Shown here piece after piece: positions 1-12,465 of a stretch of 64,000 bases of DNA. The notes under the pieces were generated by a model. The model searched no databases, was not told where the DNA came from, and was given only the letters and a program-made list of their open reading frames with translations. Position numbers and translations under genes: made by a program. Source of the stretch: Castor canadensis (lineage: Eukaryota; Chordata; Mammalia; Rodentia; Castoridae); NCBI RefSeq assembly GCF_047511655.1, contig NC_133390.1, forward strand, positions 88,853,583-88,917,582, written 5' to 3'. Position 1 is the first letter of the stretch, and the number at the start of each line of letters is the position of its first letter.

Positions 1-1989
1 TGATTCAAGAACAAACTGATTCATGTTTATAAATTTTCATATTCCTAAGTTCTTAAAATTATGTTATCTTTTTAAAGGATTGATTTACATGTTGATCCAT
101 CCATCACAATCTTAAATTTAAACTTTCATTGTTAATTATTATCATTACTATGGTTGCTTCATGACAATAGCAACTAGCAGTGTTCAGAAGAATAAGAGGG
201 ACTATGATTTTGCATCTGGATGTTTTTAATAGACTGACAGAATTCTGTGTGAAACCCAAGAGGGGAAGATGTTAATAGATTGCTAGGTTGGTATTTGGTC
301 CACAATTATTTCTGGGGGGGGGGGAGTTTCTTCTTAAGTACAGCTCTAACACCGCACCCAGAGATTTGGCTCAAATGTCAGGAATAATGATCTTCATTAT
401 AATAGTAGACCTTGATGAGAGCTTTGGTTTGAAAAAAAAAAAAGAGACAGAAAAAGAAAAAAAGGCACTTGTGTTACTTTACATATATAGACATGTAGCA
501 CCATCTACTGGATTACAGTTTATGAATAAAATAAGTAAAATATGTATTTCCACTCACAAGTGTGAACCTCTGAATATCAAAACTTCTTAAAGTTGTGGGT
601 TACCCAATTCTTTTGACCTTCTAGACTATTGTACTGATAGTTGAGAATACTTTGATACACAGGGTCTTCTTTTATGCTCTGTCCCAAGTTCTAGGGACTA
701 GTCATATAAATGGTTAGCTGTTGTTTATCATCACTCATCTACAACAACTGACTGCATACACATACATGCACACACCCCACTCTTTACAACTTCATTACAC
801 AACAGTACACAGACATGTATCTTACTGTGCCCACTTCAGTTACATAATACTTTCTACAGGGCAGTGGTTGCCATTGGCAAAATAAACTTTGTGATTGTTT
901 ATTTCCCAAAAAAAAGATATGTGGTCTTTCCTGTACTATTCTTCTGCATTAGAAATGCTATCTTTAAATATAGTTATGGCCGTTGTTATTAAGAGAAATA
1001 CATTTGTATAGATATAATCCACTCATTAATTCAGCAAGTATTAATCAAGAGATCAACAAGCATCAGCAATAATGATTAAAACATTGAAAAAAAACAACAA
1101 TGAAACATTGCACTTTGGGGAGCTGGGAAGTCAATGCTTTTTTATGAGAACTTGGATCCATTTTTCACTAATAGTGCCCAATAGAATAACTAATTATCTG
1201 ATGCAGCCTTGTGGAGTACACAAATTTTCAAAATGTTATAGATTCTGGACAAGATATTCACTGCTAAAAACACATTTTGTGTAGGTAACGAAATGGTGGA
1301 AGCAGGACAATTATAGGACTCCCTCTGACATTCTTCCTCTGAGACTTTTTCATTATCCAAGCTATTATCTACTTCATTACCCACTGTAATAAAATGCACT
1401 TCCTTAGGAGGTAGTGAGTACTTAATCAGTAGAAGTGTAATTCTGAGGAATATCTTGGGGGCAATTTTGGAAGTTTCTTCTAATTCTGAGGTTATACAAA
1501 TGCTATGAATCTAGTCATATGTAACTATTTAAGTATTAATTATATAAAAGAAGATCTGAATGGAGGCTTTTATTATATTTCTGTCTAGCATGACAACATA
1601 GTAAAAGTTTCAGTTCTTCTTAAATTATTTTGCATATTCAGTTAAAATCCCTAGCCCCCTACTATTTAAAAATAAAACAAAATTGAATCCAAAGTTTCAA
1701 AGCATTTGGAAGTATGTTTGAGATCAGACTGAAGAGTAGTAATGGTGGTAGCAGATGCTACACTATTCAAAACACTATGGCACTTTTGCAGAGATAAAGA
1801 AATCAATGAATTACCAGATATCCAGAAGCATATCTTTGCATATATGAGTATTTAATACACAAAATGGATACATTTTAAACAGAGAGAGGTAGAATATTTA
1901 CTAAATAGTTTATTATTATTTGTTTTGAAAATGAATCATGATTTTTCTCATGCACAAACATAAATTTCATATGAATTAAAAAAAATTTT
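1..1989. other. Intergenic DNA with no recognised element
   Basis: AT-rich sequence with short homopolymers (a G run near 315, an A run near 430). No open frame here resembles a known protein, and I recognise no repeat family. Very old, diverged repeats may be present that cannot be named by eye. Confidence 0.5.
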
Positions 1990-2195
1990 GGCAGTACTGA
2001 GGATTGAACTCAGGGTCTCATGCTTGTTAGGCAAGTCTCTACCACTTGAGCCATTGCTCCAGTATCCCTTTGCTTTCTTGCGTATGTTTTTCAGGCAGGG
2101 TCTCACACATGTTTGCCCATCTGGCCTCAGTCTTCAATCCTCCTACTTATGCTTCCCGAGTAGCTGAGATTACATGAGTGCTCCATTATGCCTAA
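1990..2195 (-). repeat. Dimeric SINE (B1-like + ID-like), antisense
   Basis: Read on the minus strand, a 7SL/B1-like half (the + strand shows the complements of 'gtagctgagattac' and 'ggtctcac') is followed by a tRNA-derived ID-like half ('actgaggattgaactcaggg' on the + strand). This B1+ID composite recurs throughout the window in both orientations. Confidence 0.75.
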
Positions 2196-2389
2196 CCCTG
2201 AATCAAAAATTTTAATGTAGAAAATATATTATAAAAGTCTTAAGAGAAAATATTTGAGGCTATTTTATAGTTTCCTGGGAAAGTCCTTCTTTAGTGTGGC
2301 AAAACTCTTTAAAAGTCATCCAAAAAAAGATTGACAGAAAAAACTACATAAAAATTCAAAATTCTTCTTTTTATTCCTTTTGTTTATTC

Positions 2390-3010
2390 TCTCAACAGAT
2401 TTTTTATTGAGAAGTACCATGTTCCAGACATTGCTCTAATTTCTGAATCTAGTGTGTACAAAATGTGTATGATTCCTATTACCATGCAGAGTGTGAATAA
2501 TAGTAGCCGAGACAGAAAATAAATACACAAGCAAGTATAATCACAATTACTAATGGGGGTGAGTTATTTGAATTAATCACTAAATGTAAAAGATTGCCAT
2601 AAGAGAAATGGCAGGGAAAAATTTCATGGGATCAAATGGGAAGAAAGGCTTCTCTAAGGTTGTATATAAACTGAAGAATATTGGAATCCTGAAGAACAAT
2701 ATAGAACCAGCCATTAAGAAGGAAAATGTCCCAGGCATAGAGATCAGTATATCTGAATACACCAGAGTTGGCAGACTCTTTGTTTGTTTCAGTCTCTGGT
2801 AAAATGATGTTAAAAAGCCAGGATGGCTGAAAAATAGTGCATGAGGGGAAACATGGCAAGAGATAGCAATGGAAAAATAGGCAAGAGTCACTTCACATAG
2901 GACTTTGTAGACTACTCAAGGAGTTTGGTTTTAATTCTAACTAAACTGGAAATCAGTGAAGAGTTTTAACCTAGGAGAAATTTGATTTAAGTTTTTAAAA
3001 AGATAAACTT
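2390..3010 (+). repeat. Probable ancient mammal-wide interspersed repeat, family not determined
   Basis: The order of phrases ('tttattgagaagtaccatgt', 'gacagaaaataaatac', 'ggactttgtagactactcaa', then a run describing 'gaagagttttaacctagg') resembles a long ancient mammalian repeat that I cannot name with certainty. It has no coding potential. A RepeatMasker run would settle the family. Confidence 0.3.
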
Positions 3011-3039
3011 TAAAATGGTACAATACTTTGAAAAAATTC

Positions 3040-3135
3040 TGGCATGTTTTTACAAAACTGAACATGTATCTGTCTATCTTAAATCAACAATTGCACTCCT
3101 TGGTATTTAGCCAATAAATACCAAATGTCCATGAA
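3040..3135 (+). repeat. Old L1 ORF2 3' fragment
   Basis: The stretch 'caattgcactccttggtat' resembles the conserved L1 ORF2 region near the C-terminus ('cagcaatcccactcctgg' in the younger L1 at 12.58 kb). Short and diverged; it is cut by the SINE that follows at once. Confidence 0.5.
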
Positions 3136-3140
3136 AATGC

Positions 3141-3383
3141 TAGGTGCCAGTGGCTCATGCTTATAATCCTAACTACTTGGGAAGCAGAGATCAGGAGGAT
3201 TATGGTTCAAAGCCAGCCCACACAAATAATTTTCAAGATTCCATCTCCAAAATAACCAGAGAAGAATGGACTGGAGGTGTGGCTCAAGTGGTAGAGTGCC
3301 TACTTTGCAAGTGTAAAGTCCTAAATTCAAACCCCAGTCCCACCAAAAAAAAAGAAAGAAAGAAAGAAAGAAAAGAAAAGAAA
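3141..3383 (+). repeat. Dimeric SINE (B1-like + ID-like), sense
   Basis: The left half starts 'taggtgccagtggctcatgc', the pol III A-box region of a 7SL/B1-like element. The right half holds 'gtggctcaagtggtagag' and 'attcaaaccccagtcc', the tRNA-like A and B boxes of an ID-like element. It ends in an A-rich tail that has grown into a GAAA microsatellite (about 3343-3383). Confidence 0.8.
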
Positions 3384-3693
3384 ATGCTTTTGTGGGAAGT
3401 ATAAGTTAATAATTCTGAAACTACTTAAAGAGAACTGGGGCTAAACAATTAAATAAGTAGATGATGGATGGTGGGAGCCAGGTTTTTCACTTCAATGTCA
3501 GAAGAGTTACAAATAAGAAGAGAAGGATACCAGTAGCTCTGTGGTATTGGATTAAGAATTGAGATCAGAGATGTTAGTATTTATTAATGTTTAACTTATA
3601 AAGATAGACACAAAACAATAATAGGTAAGTATGAATTCATGTGTGAATATACACACATATATTATTTAGTTCTTTCTAAATTTAGTTTTTTCT

Positions 3694-3734
3694 TGCCCAG
3701 GAGTTTAAGGTCAGCCTAGGTAACATAGCCATAT
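3694..3734 (+). repeat. Short B1-like fragment with adjacent CA repeat
   Basis: 'cccaggagtttaaggtcagc' resembles the middle of a B1/7SL SINE. It is followed by a CA-rich microsatellite at about 3747-3781. Confidence 0.4.
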
Positions 3735-3920
3735 GTTTTCTCCCAACACACACAGACACATACACACACACACACACACAAAGAACAAAGAAAGAAAAGG
3801 AAATGACACCTCCATACCAACAAACACACCCAGGGCCCAGATCCTTGTTTTTAAGCACCATTCGCCTAAGTAAGGAATGAAGGTTCCTTAGATGACTTAG
3901 ATAATAATAAATTATTATTT

Positions 3921-4003
3921 TTTTCCCCAGCACTGGGGTTTGAACTCAGGGCCTCATGATTGCTTGGAAAGTACTCTTACTGCTTAAGCCATTCCACCAG
4001 CCC
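3921..4003 (-). repeat. Monomeric ID-like SINE, antisense
   Basis: The antisense tRNA-derived SINE signature 'cactggggtttgaactcagg' leads to 'taagccattccaccagccc'. A second antisense monomer follows after only a few bases. Confidence 0.75.
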
Positions 4004-4010
4004 AAAGTCC

Positions 4011-4098
4011 TTTTTTTTTTGCCAGTACTGGAGTTTGAACTCAGGACTGTGTACTTGCTAAGCAGGAGCTCTACCACTTGAGCCACTCTGCCAGTCCT
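4011..4098 (-). repeat. Monomeric ID-like SINE, antisense, tandem with the previous one
   Basis: A T run (the reverse of its A tail) and 'gccagtactggagtttgaac' open the element; it closes with 'gagccactctgccagtcct'. Each has its own T run, which points to two insertions, the second into or beside the tail of the first. Confidence 0.75.
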
Positions 4099-4894
4099 AA
4101 AGTTTCTTAGGATGAATGGGCTGAGTCAGGGAAATACAAGATCAACCTAGAAAGTCTTGCAGGAGATGATTTAAAAAAAGGGGGTGTAGGGTGGGAATAG
4201 AGGCATGGGCCAATGGCTGAAGCTAGAACAAATTGAGCAACAAAATAAATAGCATAGCTTGCATTATAACCCAAAAATATGAAATATACATGAATTCATG
4301 GTGATATAAATAAGTGATTATGTAAATAAGTAGAGAAGAAACAGCTTTACTTACAGAGGTAGAATGTAATCTCACTTCTTAAGGGGCTGACTGGACTTAG
4401 TAAATTTCTTTCAAAGAATAGAGTATGGAAGGGGAAAAATAGAAAATAGTAACTTTGCAGTAGAGAAACCTTGTTAATATTATCTTAGCAAATTGAGGGT
4501 ATGATCACCAGTGGTGTTGAGAGGAGTCAAGTGCCCTGTACTTTATTTTTTTGTTTTGTTTTTTATTTTTCTGTCCCTTATAATTTCTGATGAGAAAGGC
4601 ACTTCATCTCTGTGGTTTTCTTTCCAAAATCCCATAACTCTAGCCTAATCATGAGACAACTATCAGACAAAACCAAATGGGCATTTTACACAGTACCTGA
4701 CTGGTGTTCTGTGATACTGTCAGAGTGAATGAAAAACAAGGAAAAAAATGAAAATTTGTGACAGGCCAGGGGAGACTAAAGAGACACAACAAAATATTGG
4801 ATTGGTTTCTTTATAGAAAAAGACTATTCATGGGAGAATTGGAAAATCTGGAGTTTAGTCTATAGCAATATATCAATTTTCACTTCATTTTATA
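4099..4894. other. Intergenic DNA, nothing recognised
   Basis: No open frame with protein-like composition and no repeat I can name. Confidence 0.45.
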
Positions 4895-5045
4895 CAACAT
4901 TTTTATTAGCATATATATATAAAACATAGTACAGGGGGTTTCATTGTGACATTTCCATACATGCTTAATATGTATCTTTTAGGTTTAGTCCCTACTTAAA
5001 ACAATTTCAACAGGTTTCATTGCTCTATTTTCATACATCATTTTT
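4895..5045 (-). repeat. L1 3' UTR fragment, antisense
   Basis: 'gggggtttcattgtgacatt' and 'tttccatacatg' recur, slightly changed, at 38.63 kb beside other antisense L1 3' end sequence, which identifies this as a piece of an L1 3' UTR in reverse orientation. Confidence 0.5.
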
Positions 5046-5174
5046 TTCATTTTGACAAAACTACCTAGGTAATATGAGATGATAACAGTTGGGGAAATTT
5101 AAGCTGGGTGAGGGACATACAGGAACTGCCCTATCTTTCCAAATTTTATGCAGATCCAAAATTATTCTACAATT

Positions 5175-5335
5175 TAAAAGACTTGTGCAAGCATGTTCAT
5201 GATAGCTTTATTCATAATTTCCCCAATTGAAAACAATCAAGCAATAAAAAAATAAACTACTAATATATACCATTACATGGATGAGTAAAAAAAAATTATG
5301 CTAAGGGAAGCACTATACATAAAAAATACATATGT
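5175..5335 (+). repeat. Old L1 ORF2/3' end fragment
   Basis: 'tgttcatgatagctttattc', then 'ccattacatggatgagt' and 'attatgctaagggaagc', follow the order of the C-terminal ORF2 region and 3' end of an old mammalian L1. Confidence 0.5.
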
Positions 5336-5410
5336 TTATCAGTTTTGGTCCATCAGAAGAGAGAAACCACACAGTAATTTAATAGGAAAATTTTAATATT
5401 AAAATAGTTA

Positions 5411-5544
5411 AGCAGGGCACAGTGCTATAACCCCAGCTACTTGAGAGACTGAGGAAGGAGGACTGCTTGAGTCCAAGGTATGGCAACATAGCTATATTTT
5501 GTCCTTCCATCCATCTCTCCTCAAAAAAAGAAAAGGAAAAAAAT
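5411..5544 (+). repeat. Monomeric B1/7SL-like SINE
   Basis: 'gcagggcacagtgctataac' opens a B1-like element ('ccagctacttgagagactga' follows) that ends in an A-rich tail. There is no ID half. Confidence 0.65.
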
Positions 5545-6639
5545 TGTTAAGTATAGAAGAGGATTGGAATAAAGAGGGTTGGCGCTTCAAAAGTGACAAA
5601 ATGTAGGATAGCAGATATAAGGAGCAGTTAATATCTGTAAAGCTGAAACAGTAGAAAGGAAGAGGCCCCTCTAGGACTCACTGAATGACAGAGGTTTTTT
5701 GTTACTAGTGGAACTGCTGAGAATCTGCTAGGGAAATCAGTTAATGGAGAGATATCTCATCAGAGGCACTCTGCTACAAAACTGTCCATTTGGAGTGTGT
5801 GTGGGGAAGCTGCTAGGGCTGGAACTGGAGAAGTCCAAGCACTGCAGGATCAGGATGCTGCATAAATTGCTGTGACACAGGAACTGGATGCTGGAGAAGC
5901 CACGAGAATCCTAGGAGCTGGGGTGGGGGGCATTCTTGCCAGGTGAGCTCACCAGAACTAGAAAGCAAAGCCCACTTTTTTCTCCTATGATGTCTCTCCT
6001 GTCAAAGGAGAACTCTCTAAAGAACCCATATTCTTTTCACAGAACAGGCAAAATAGATGAATTTAGAGGTGAAATGCAACAAACCATTATGTAGCACAAT
6101 ATAGTAACTTTCTGCTTATTTGAAATTTTATGAGAAAACTAAGCCATGAAATAGCTTCTTCTGGGGATTGGGGAAGGTGAGAACAGAAGTTGGCTGGAGA
6201 GGCAAGAGGGAATTTTTGGTGTTAGTGTCCTATGTTTTGAGAGAAGTGCAAGAATTTTTCAAAACTCAAGATTTGTATATTTCTTTGTCAATTTTGCTAT
6301 AGAGGAAAAATATGAACAAAAGTAAACATATACATGGTGAAAGTCTTAGAAGTGTACTGATTCTTGCAGTTTATTGTTGAAATGCATTAAGAACCAATAT
6401 GAATTAATGGATGAAAGGAGACAATATCAAATGTCCATGGTAAGATTTATGTACCATCTAGATCTAGGGAATATTGGTGCTCATGGTAAAATTATTTCTG
6501 TGACCAATGGATGGGGTGTTAAAGGTGAGCCTCAGTTCTTGGGTACAATGTCTAAGATTAGGGTGTTGCCCCAGATATAGCAAAAGAACCACCAAGAGTA
6601 AGAACATAGTAAAGAGTGTTATTTTATTAAGAAAGCAGG
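5545..6639. other. Intergenic DNA upstream of the L1
   Basis: No coding sequence or repeat recognised. It ends where the 5' end of the sense L1 begins. Confidence 0.45.
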
Positions 6640-7884
6640 AGGATCCAAGATGGAGATTAGAGTGCAGAAGCAGACAGCATGAGCTCTGTAAATCAAAAAT
6701 CTTGCTGAGATGCTGGAGCCACACTTGGAAGAAAAAAAGCACCAAAAAGAATCAAAACTTCAACACCCTGAACCCCTAGCCCATACAAACCTTCTCCATA
6801 CCACGTTACACTGAGAAAACAGGAGGGCTCCTACGCTGCCAGACACCTCCTCTAAACCTGCTTGGGAGATATTCAGCAGACCAACAGGTGAGCCACAAGC
6901 ATCATGCAGTATTCCCAAGCCACCCCTGGGATAAACCAGCATATCCCCCTGGACAGAATGACACCCCCACCCTGCAAAAAACCAAACTGAATAATAAACA
7001 AGGAACATGCAGCAAAGGAGGCAGTGTGCTGTAAGCACATTGGAGAAGAGGGGAGGGGCAAGTTCCATGGGAACTTTCAGTAAACAAAGACTGGAAAGGC
7101 AGAAAGGCTGACAGTGGGCAGGTGATAAGCTGCTGCCTGAAATAGGGCAGATAGCAGTCACAAAGCTCATCTCCTGAGCCAGTGAGCAACATCCAAAGTC
7201 AAACAACACTACAAAATTGAAAACAATCAGCAAACCAGCATAACACACTGACAGCAGGGAGCCAGCTGACAGATCTCTGACCTTGCCCTAGAGAAAGGGG
7301 GTGAGGCAGCAAAAACAAGCCCCCACTAAACCAATACATCGAAAACCAAACTCCAAGGCAAGATGGCTGGTGGGCTACAGAACTGATCTCCTGAACCTGA
7401 GGACAAGCCACACCTCACTGAGGGAAGAGCTCACTAAGCAGCTGCTGCTGAAAGGCAGAAGAAAACCTGGTGAATCTCCCCAACCACCTGGTGAGACTAA
7501 GATAGAGCTTCTGCTTAAATAACAACACCAGGACTGGATGCTGAGGGAGTAACACCAGAACTACTAAGACTAAAGTTCTATTGTTCCTGAACCTGGAATT
7601 TTTTTATGTGTTTCCTGTTTGTTTGTCTGTATGTGTTTGTCCCGCTCTCCCTGTTGATTTCTTTAGTTTTCTTTTTTGTTTATTTGTTTTATTTTGTTTT
7701 GTTAGTTTTACTATTGTGAGTTAGCTCATACTAAATTACACACAGACCATGGCCAGAAATAGCATACATATGCTAACCTAAAACCCAACACATCCACAAA
7801 ACAAAATTAAACCAAGGGAAAGAAAACAGGTGACTGAAACCACCAATAGCCTACCAAGAACATAGTTACACAGTATCAAGTAGA

Positions 7885-8760
7885 GTGATGGGACATGGAA
7901 ATCATTCTCCCCCTAAAAATAATTTAATACAAGATTCAGAGGGAAAAGAAGAAAATGGATACTCAGTTCAAGACTCCAACAAAACAAAGATAAACTATGC
8001 CAAAGAACCCAATGAAGGCCACAGGAACAAGCTGAAAGAAGAAATCCTGCAAGTAATCACTAAGAATTTCATGGAGATGTTACTAGACATGGTTGACCAA
8101 AACGTACAAGAAGCACTCAAGAAATTCCAAGACACCAAAAGTAAAGAATATGAGAAGACACAAAAACAAATAAATGAACTCATAGGAACTCTAAATAAAC
8201 ACCACAGTGAAACAGAGAACACTATAAATAGAGAGATAAATGAATTAAAGACAAATATTGACAATATTAAAGAGGAAGTGACCCATGATATGGAAAACCT
8301 CAGAAAAAAAATGAAACAGAAATACAAAACACAATGGAAAGCCACTCCAGCAGACTAGAAGCAGAAGACAGAATCTCAGAACTTGAAGATGAAATAGAAA
8401 TTAAAGGAAAAACTGAAGAACTATTAGTCTGACAACTCAAAACCTGTGAAAGGAATATGCAAGAACTCACCAACTCCATCAAGAGACCAAACCTGAGAAT
8501 CATGTGCATTGAGCATCAATGGAGAAGAGGTGCAAGAAAAAGGAATTCATAATATTTTCAACAAAATAATAACAGAAAATTTCCCAAATCTAGAGAAAAC
8601 TATGCCCATTCAGGTACAGGAAGACTCCGGGACACCAAACAGACTTGACCAAAATAGAACTGCCCCATGACATATTATCATTAAAATAACAAGCACAGAG
8701 ACTACAGAAAGAATATTGAAGACAGTAAGAGAGAAAAAAAAATAACATACAGAGGTAAAC
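7885..8760 (+). pseudogene. L1 ORF1 remnant (RNA-binding coiled-coil protein), broken
   Basis: ORF1p is the trimeric L1 RNA chaperone that coats L1 RNA. The first 157 codons are open and strongly charged (Lys, Glu, Gln, Asn), with a heptad-like coiled-coil stretch from about residue 60 onwards; this matches the N-terminal half. The frame stops at 8358. The reading then continues in another frame ('agaatctcagaacttgaaga' region) with more stops, so the RNA-recognition and C-terminal domains are only traceable as fragments to about 8.76 kb. The translation of the first part contains no close relative among host genes that I can name. Its place between a 5' UTR and an endonuclease/RT frame supports the call. 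Confidence 0.8.
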
Positions 8761-9159
8761 CCATCCAAATCACAGCATATTTCTCAATGGAAACCTTAAA
8801 AGCAAGAAGAGCATGGAGTAAGGTCTTCCAGACACTGAATGAAAATGACTTCAACCCTAGGATACTCTACCCAGCAAAACTATCATTCAAAATAGATGGA
8901 GCAATAAGTCTTCCATGATAAGCAGAAACTAAAACAATATTTGACCACCAAGCTGCCATTACAAAAGATTCTTCAAGGAATTCTGCACACAGATAATGAA
9001 AGCAAAAAAACCATGAAAGGACAGGCAGCACCAAACCACAGAAAAAGAAAAGACAAGAAAGTAGAGAGTAACATTGATTCAGGTGCACACAATCAAACCC
9101 TTAAACAACAAAAACAACTAAGTGACAGGAATCACCACATACCTATCAATACTAACACT

Positions 9160-12100
9160 GAATGTTAACAGACTTAACTCCCCCATCAAAAGACACTGTT
9201 TAGCAAACTGGATTAAAAAGAAAGATCCAACAATCTGTTGTTTACAGGAGAACTATCTCATCAACAGAACAAGCACTGGCTGAGGGTGAAAGGCTGGAAG
9301 AAGATTTACCAAGCCAGTGGCCCCCAAAAACAGGCAGGAGTAGCAATAAAGAAGGATACTCCATACTAATAAAAGGTGAAATACACCAAAAAGAAATAAC
9401 TCAATGTAAGTGCACCCAATTTCATCAAACATACTCTGAAGGACCTAAAAGCATAAATAAACTTCAACACAATGGTAGTGGGAGACTTTAATACCCCCCT
9501 ATCACCAATAGATAGGTCATCCAAACAAAACACAAAAAAATCAAAAGAAATTCTAGAACTAAATAATACCATAGATCAAATGGACCTAGCTGCTGTGTAC
9601 ATAATCTTTCATCCAACTTCTGAAAAATATACATTCTTCTCAGCAGCCTATGGAATCTTCCCCAAAATTGATCATATCATAGGGTACAAAGCAAGCCTCA
9701 GCAATATAAGAAAATATAAATAATCCCATGCGTTCTATCTAATCACAATGCATTAAAACTAGAACTCAACAACAAAAGCAACAGTAGAAAACATGCAAGC
9801 AATTGGAAGCTGAATAACACATTGTTCAATGATCAATGGGTCATTGATGAAATTAAAGAGGAAATTAAAAGGTTCCTGGAAGTTAATGAAAATGAAAACA
9901 CGACCTACCAGAACCTATGGGACACAGCACAGGCAGTCCTAAGAGGAATGTTTATAGCCATGAATGCATATATTAAAAGGACAGAAAGATCTCAAATCAA
10001 TGACCTAATGCTACATCTCAGACACCTAGAAAAACAAGAACAAGCAAATCCCAAAACAAGCAGAAGGAGAGAAATAATAAAAATAATGGTTGAAATTAAT
10101 GAAATAGAAATCAAAAAAACCATACAAAGAATCAATGAAACAAAAATATGGTTCTTTGAAAAAATAAATAAGATTGACAGACCCCTGGCAAACCTGACTA
10201 AAACGAGGAGAGAAAAAACCCAAATCAGTAAAATCAGAAATGCAAAAGGGGAGATAACAACAAATACCACAGAAATCCAGGAAATCATCAGAGACTACTT
10301 TGAGACCCTATATTCTAATAAATTTCAAACTCTTGAAGAAATGTACAAATTTCTAGATACTTATGACCATCTAAAATTGAACCAAGAGGATATTAATCAC
10401 CTGGATAGATCTATAACACAAAATGATATTGAAGCAGCAATAAACAGTCTCTCAAAATAGAAAAGTGCAGGACCTGATGGGTTCACTGCTGAATTTTATC
10501 AGACCTTTAAAGAAGAATTGATACAAACCCTCCTTAAACTGTACCACAAAATAGAAAGGGAAGGAACACTACCTAACTCATTTGATGAAGCCAGTATTAC
10601 ACACATTCCAAAACCAGACAAAGACACCTTCAAAAAGGAGAACTATAGGCCAATCTTGTTAATGAACATTGATGCAAAAATACTCAGTAAAATAATGGCA
10701 AACCAAATCCAGCAACACACCCAAAAGATCATTCATCATGATCAAGTCAGCTTCATCCCAGTGATGCAGGGGTGGTCCAACATATGCAAATCTATAAATG
10801 TAATACAGCACATTAATAGAATCAAAGACAAAAACCACTTGATTATCTCAATAGATGCAGAAAAAGCCTTTGATAAAACCCTTTGATAAATCCAACACCA
10901 CTTCATGATAAAAGCTCTAAGAAAACTAGGAATAAAAGGAAAGTTCTTCAATATTGTAAAGGCTATATATGACAAACCTATAACCAACATCATACTTAAT
11001 GGAGAAAAACTGAAACCATTTCCCCTAAAATCAAGAATGAGACAAGTGTACCCACTATCCTCACTCCTATTCAACATAGTACTGGAATGTCTAGCCAGAG
11101 CAATTAGGAAAGAAGAAGAAATAAAAGGAATAAAAATGGGTAAAGATACTGTCAAAATATCCCTATTTACAGATGACATGATCCTGCATCTTAAAGACCT
11201 AAAAAACTCTACCCCAAAACTCAAAAAACTCTACCCAAAAACTCCTAGACACCATAAACAGATTCAGCCTGGTGACAGGATACAAAATCAGCTCACAAAA
11301 ATCATTATCTTTTCTATACACCAATAATGAACAAACTGAAAAAGAATATATAGAAACAATTCCATTTACAATAGCCTCAAAAAAAATTAAATACCTATGA
11401 GTAAACTTAACAAAGGTTGTGAATGACCTCTACAAGGAGAATTACAAACACCTGAAGAAAGAGACTGAGGAAGACTACAGAAGGTGGAGAGATCTCCCAC
11501 GCTCATGGATTGGTAGAATCGACATAGTAACAATGGCTATAGTACCAAAAGCAATCTACATGTTCAATGCAATTCCCATCAAAATCCCAATGACTTTCAT
11601 CACAGAGATTGAAAAATCTACACTAAAGTTTATTTGGAAACACAAGAGACCACAAATTGCCAAGGCAATACTCAGCAAAAAGAGCAATGCTGGAGGTATC
11701 ACAATACCTGACTGCAAACTATATTACAAAGCAATAGCAATAAAAACAGCATGGTACTGGCACAAAAATAGACATGAAGACCAGTGGAACAGAATAGAGG
11801 ACCCAGATATGAATCCACACAGCTATGCCCACCTTATTTTTGACAAAGGTGCCCAAAACATACAATGGAGAAAAGACAGCCTCTTCAAAAAATGTTGGTT
11901 GGAAAAATGGTTATCCATCTGCAAAAAACTGAAACTAGATTCATGTTTATCACCCTATACTAATATCACCTCAAAATGGATCAAGGACTTTAATATCAAA
12001 CCCAAAACTCTGCAGTTAGTACAAGAAAGTCCAGAGAATAGGAAAGGACTTCCTCAATAGAACCCCAGCAGCTCAGCAACTAAGAGAAAGGATGGACAAA

Positions 12101-12465
12101 TGGTACTACATAAAATTAAAAAGTTTCTGCACAACAAAAGAAATGGTCTCTAAACTGAAGAGACCACCCACAGAGTGGGAGAAAATATTTGCCAGATATA
12201 CATCAGACAAAAGACTGATAACCAGAATATACAGGGAACTCAAAAACTAAACTCTCCCAAAACCAATAAGCCAATAAAGAAATGGGCAACTGAACTAAAC
12301 AGAACTTTCTCAAGAGAAAAAATTCAAATAGCCAAAAAACACATGAAAAAATGCTTGCCATCTCTGGCCATAAATGAAATGCAAATCAAAACCACACTAA
12401 GATTCTACCTCACTCCTGTTAGAATAGCTGTCATCAAAAACACTACCAACAAGAGGTGTTGGTGA
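9160..12465 (+). pseudogene. L1 ORF2 remnant (endonuclease and reverse transcriptase), broken
   Basis: ORF2p nicks target DNA and reverse-transcribes L1 RNA. An APE-like endonuclease region is visible at about 9.16-9.72 kb (including a 'VVGDFNTPLS' stretch and, at its end, 'KIDHIIGYK'). The reverse transcriptase follows at about 10.4-11.3 kb: '[10 protein letters not shown]' near 10,470, '[11 protein letters not shown]' near 10,850, and the catalytic box as F-T-D-D at 11,166-11,177. The C-terminal region runs at 11.42-12.47 kb. The reading uses at least two frames, with breaks near 9.73-9.82 kb and 11.33-11.42 kb, an in-frame stop at 10,458-10,460 and another stop at about 10,884. The element is dead as an autonomous copy. 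The two catalytic aspartates are still present. Confidence 0.88.

Noticed and set aside
3258-3340. tRNA gene suggested by A-box and B-box-like motifs
   Set aside because: The same sequence recurs many times with A-rich tails; it is the tRNA-derived half of a SINE and would not fold as a tRNA.
6464-7248. Long minus-strand open frames over the L1 5' UTR
   Set aside because: They are antisense to a transposon and match no protein family I know.
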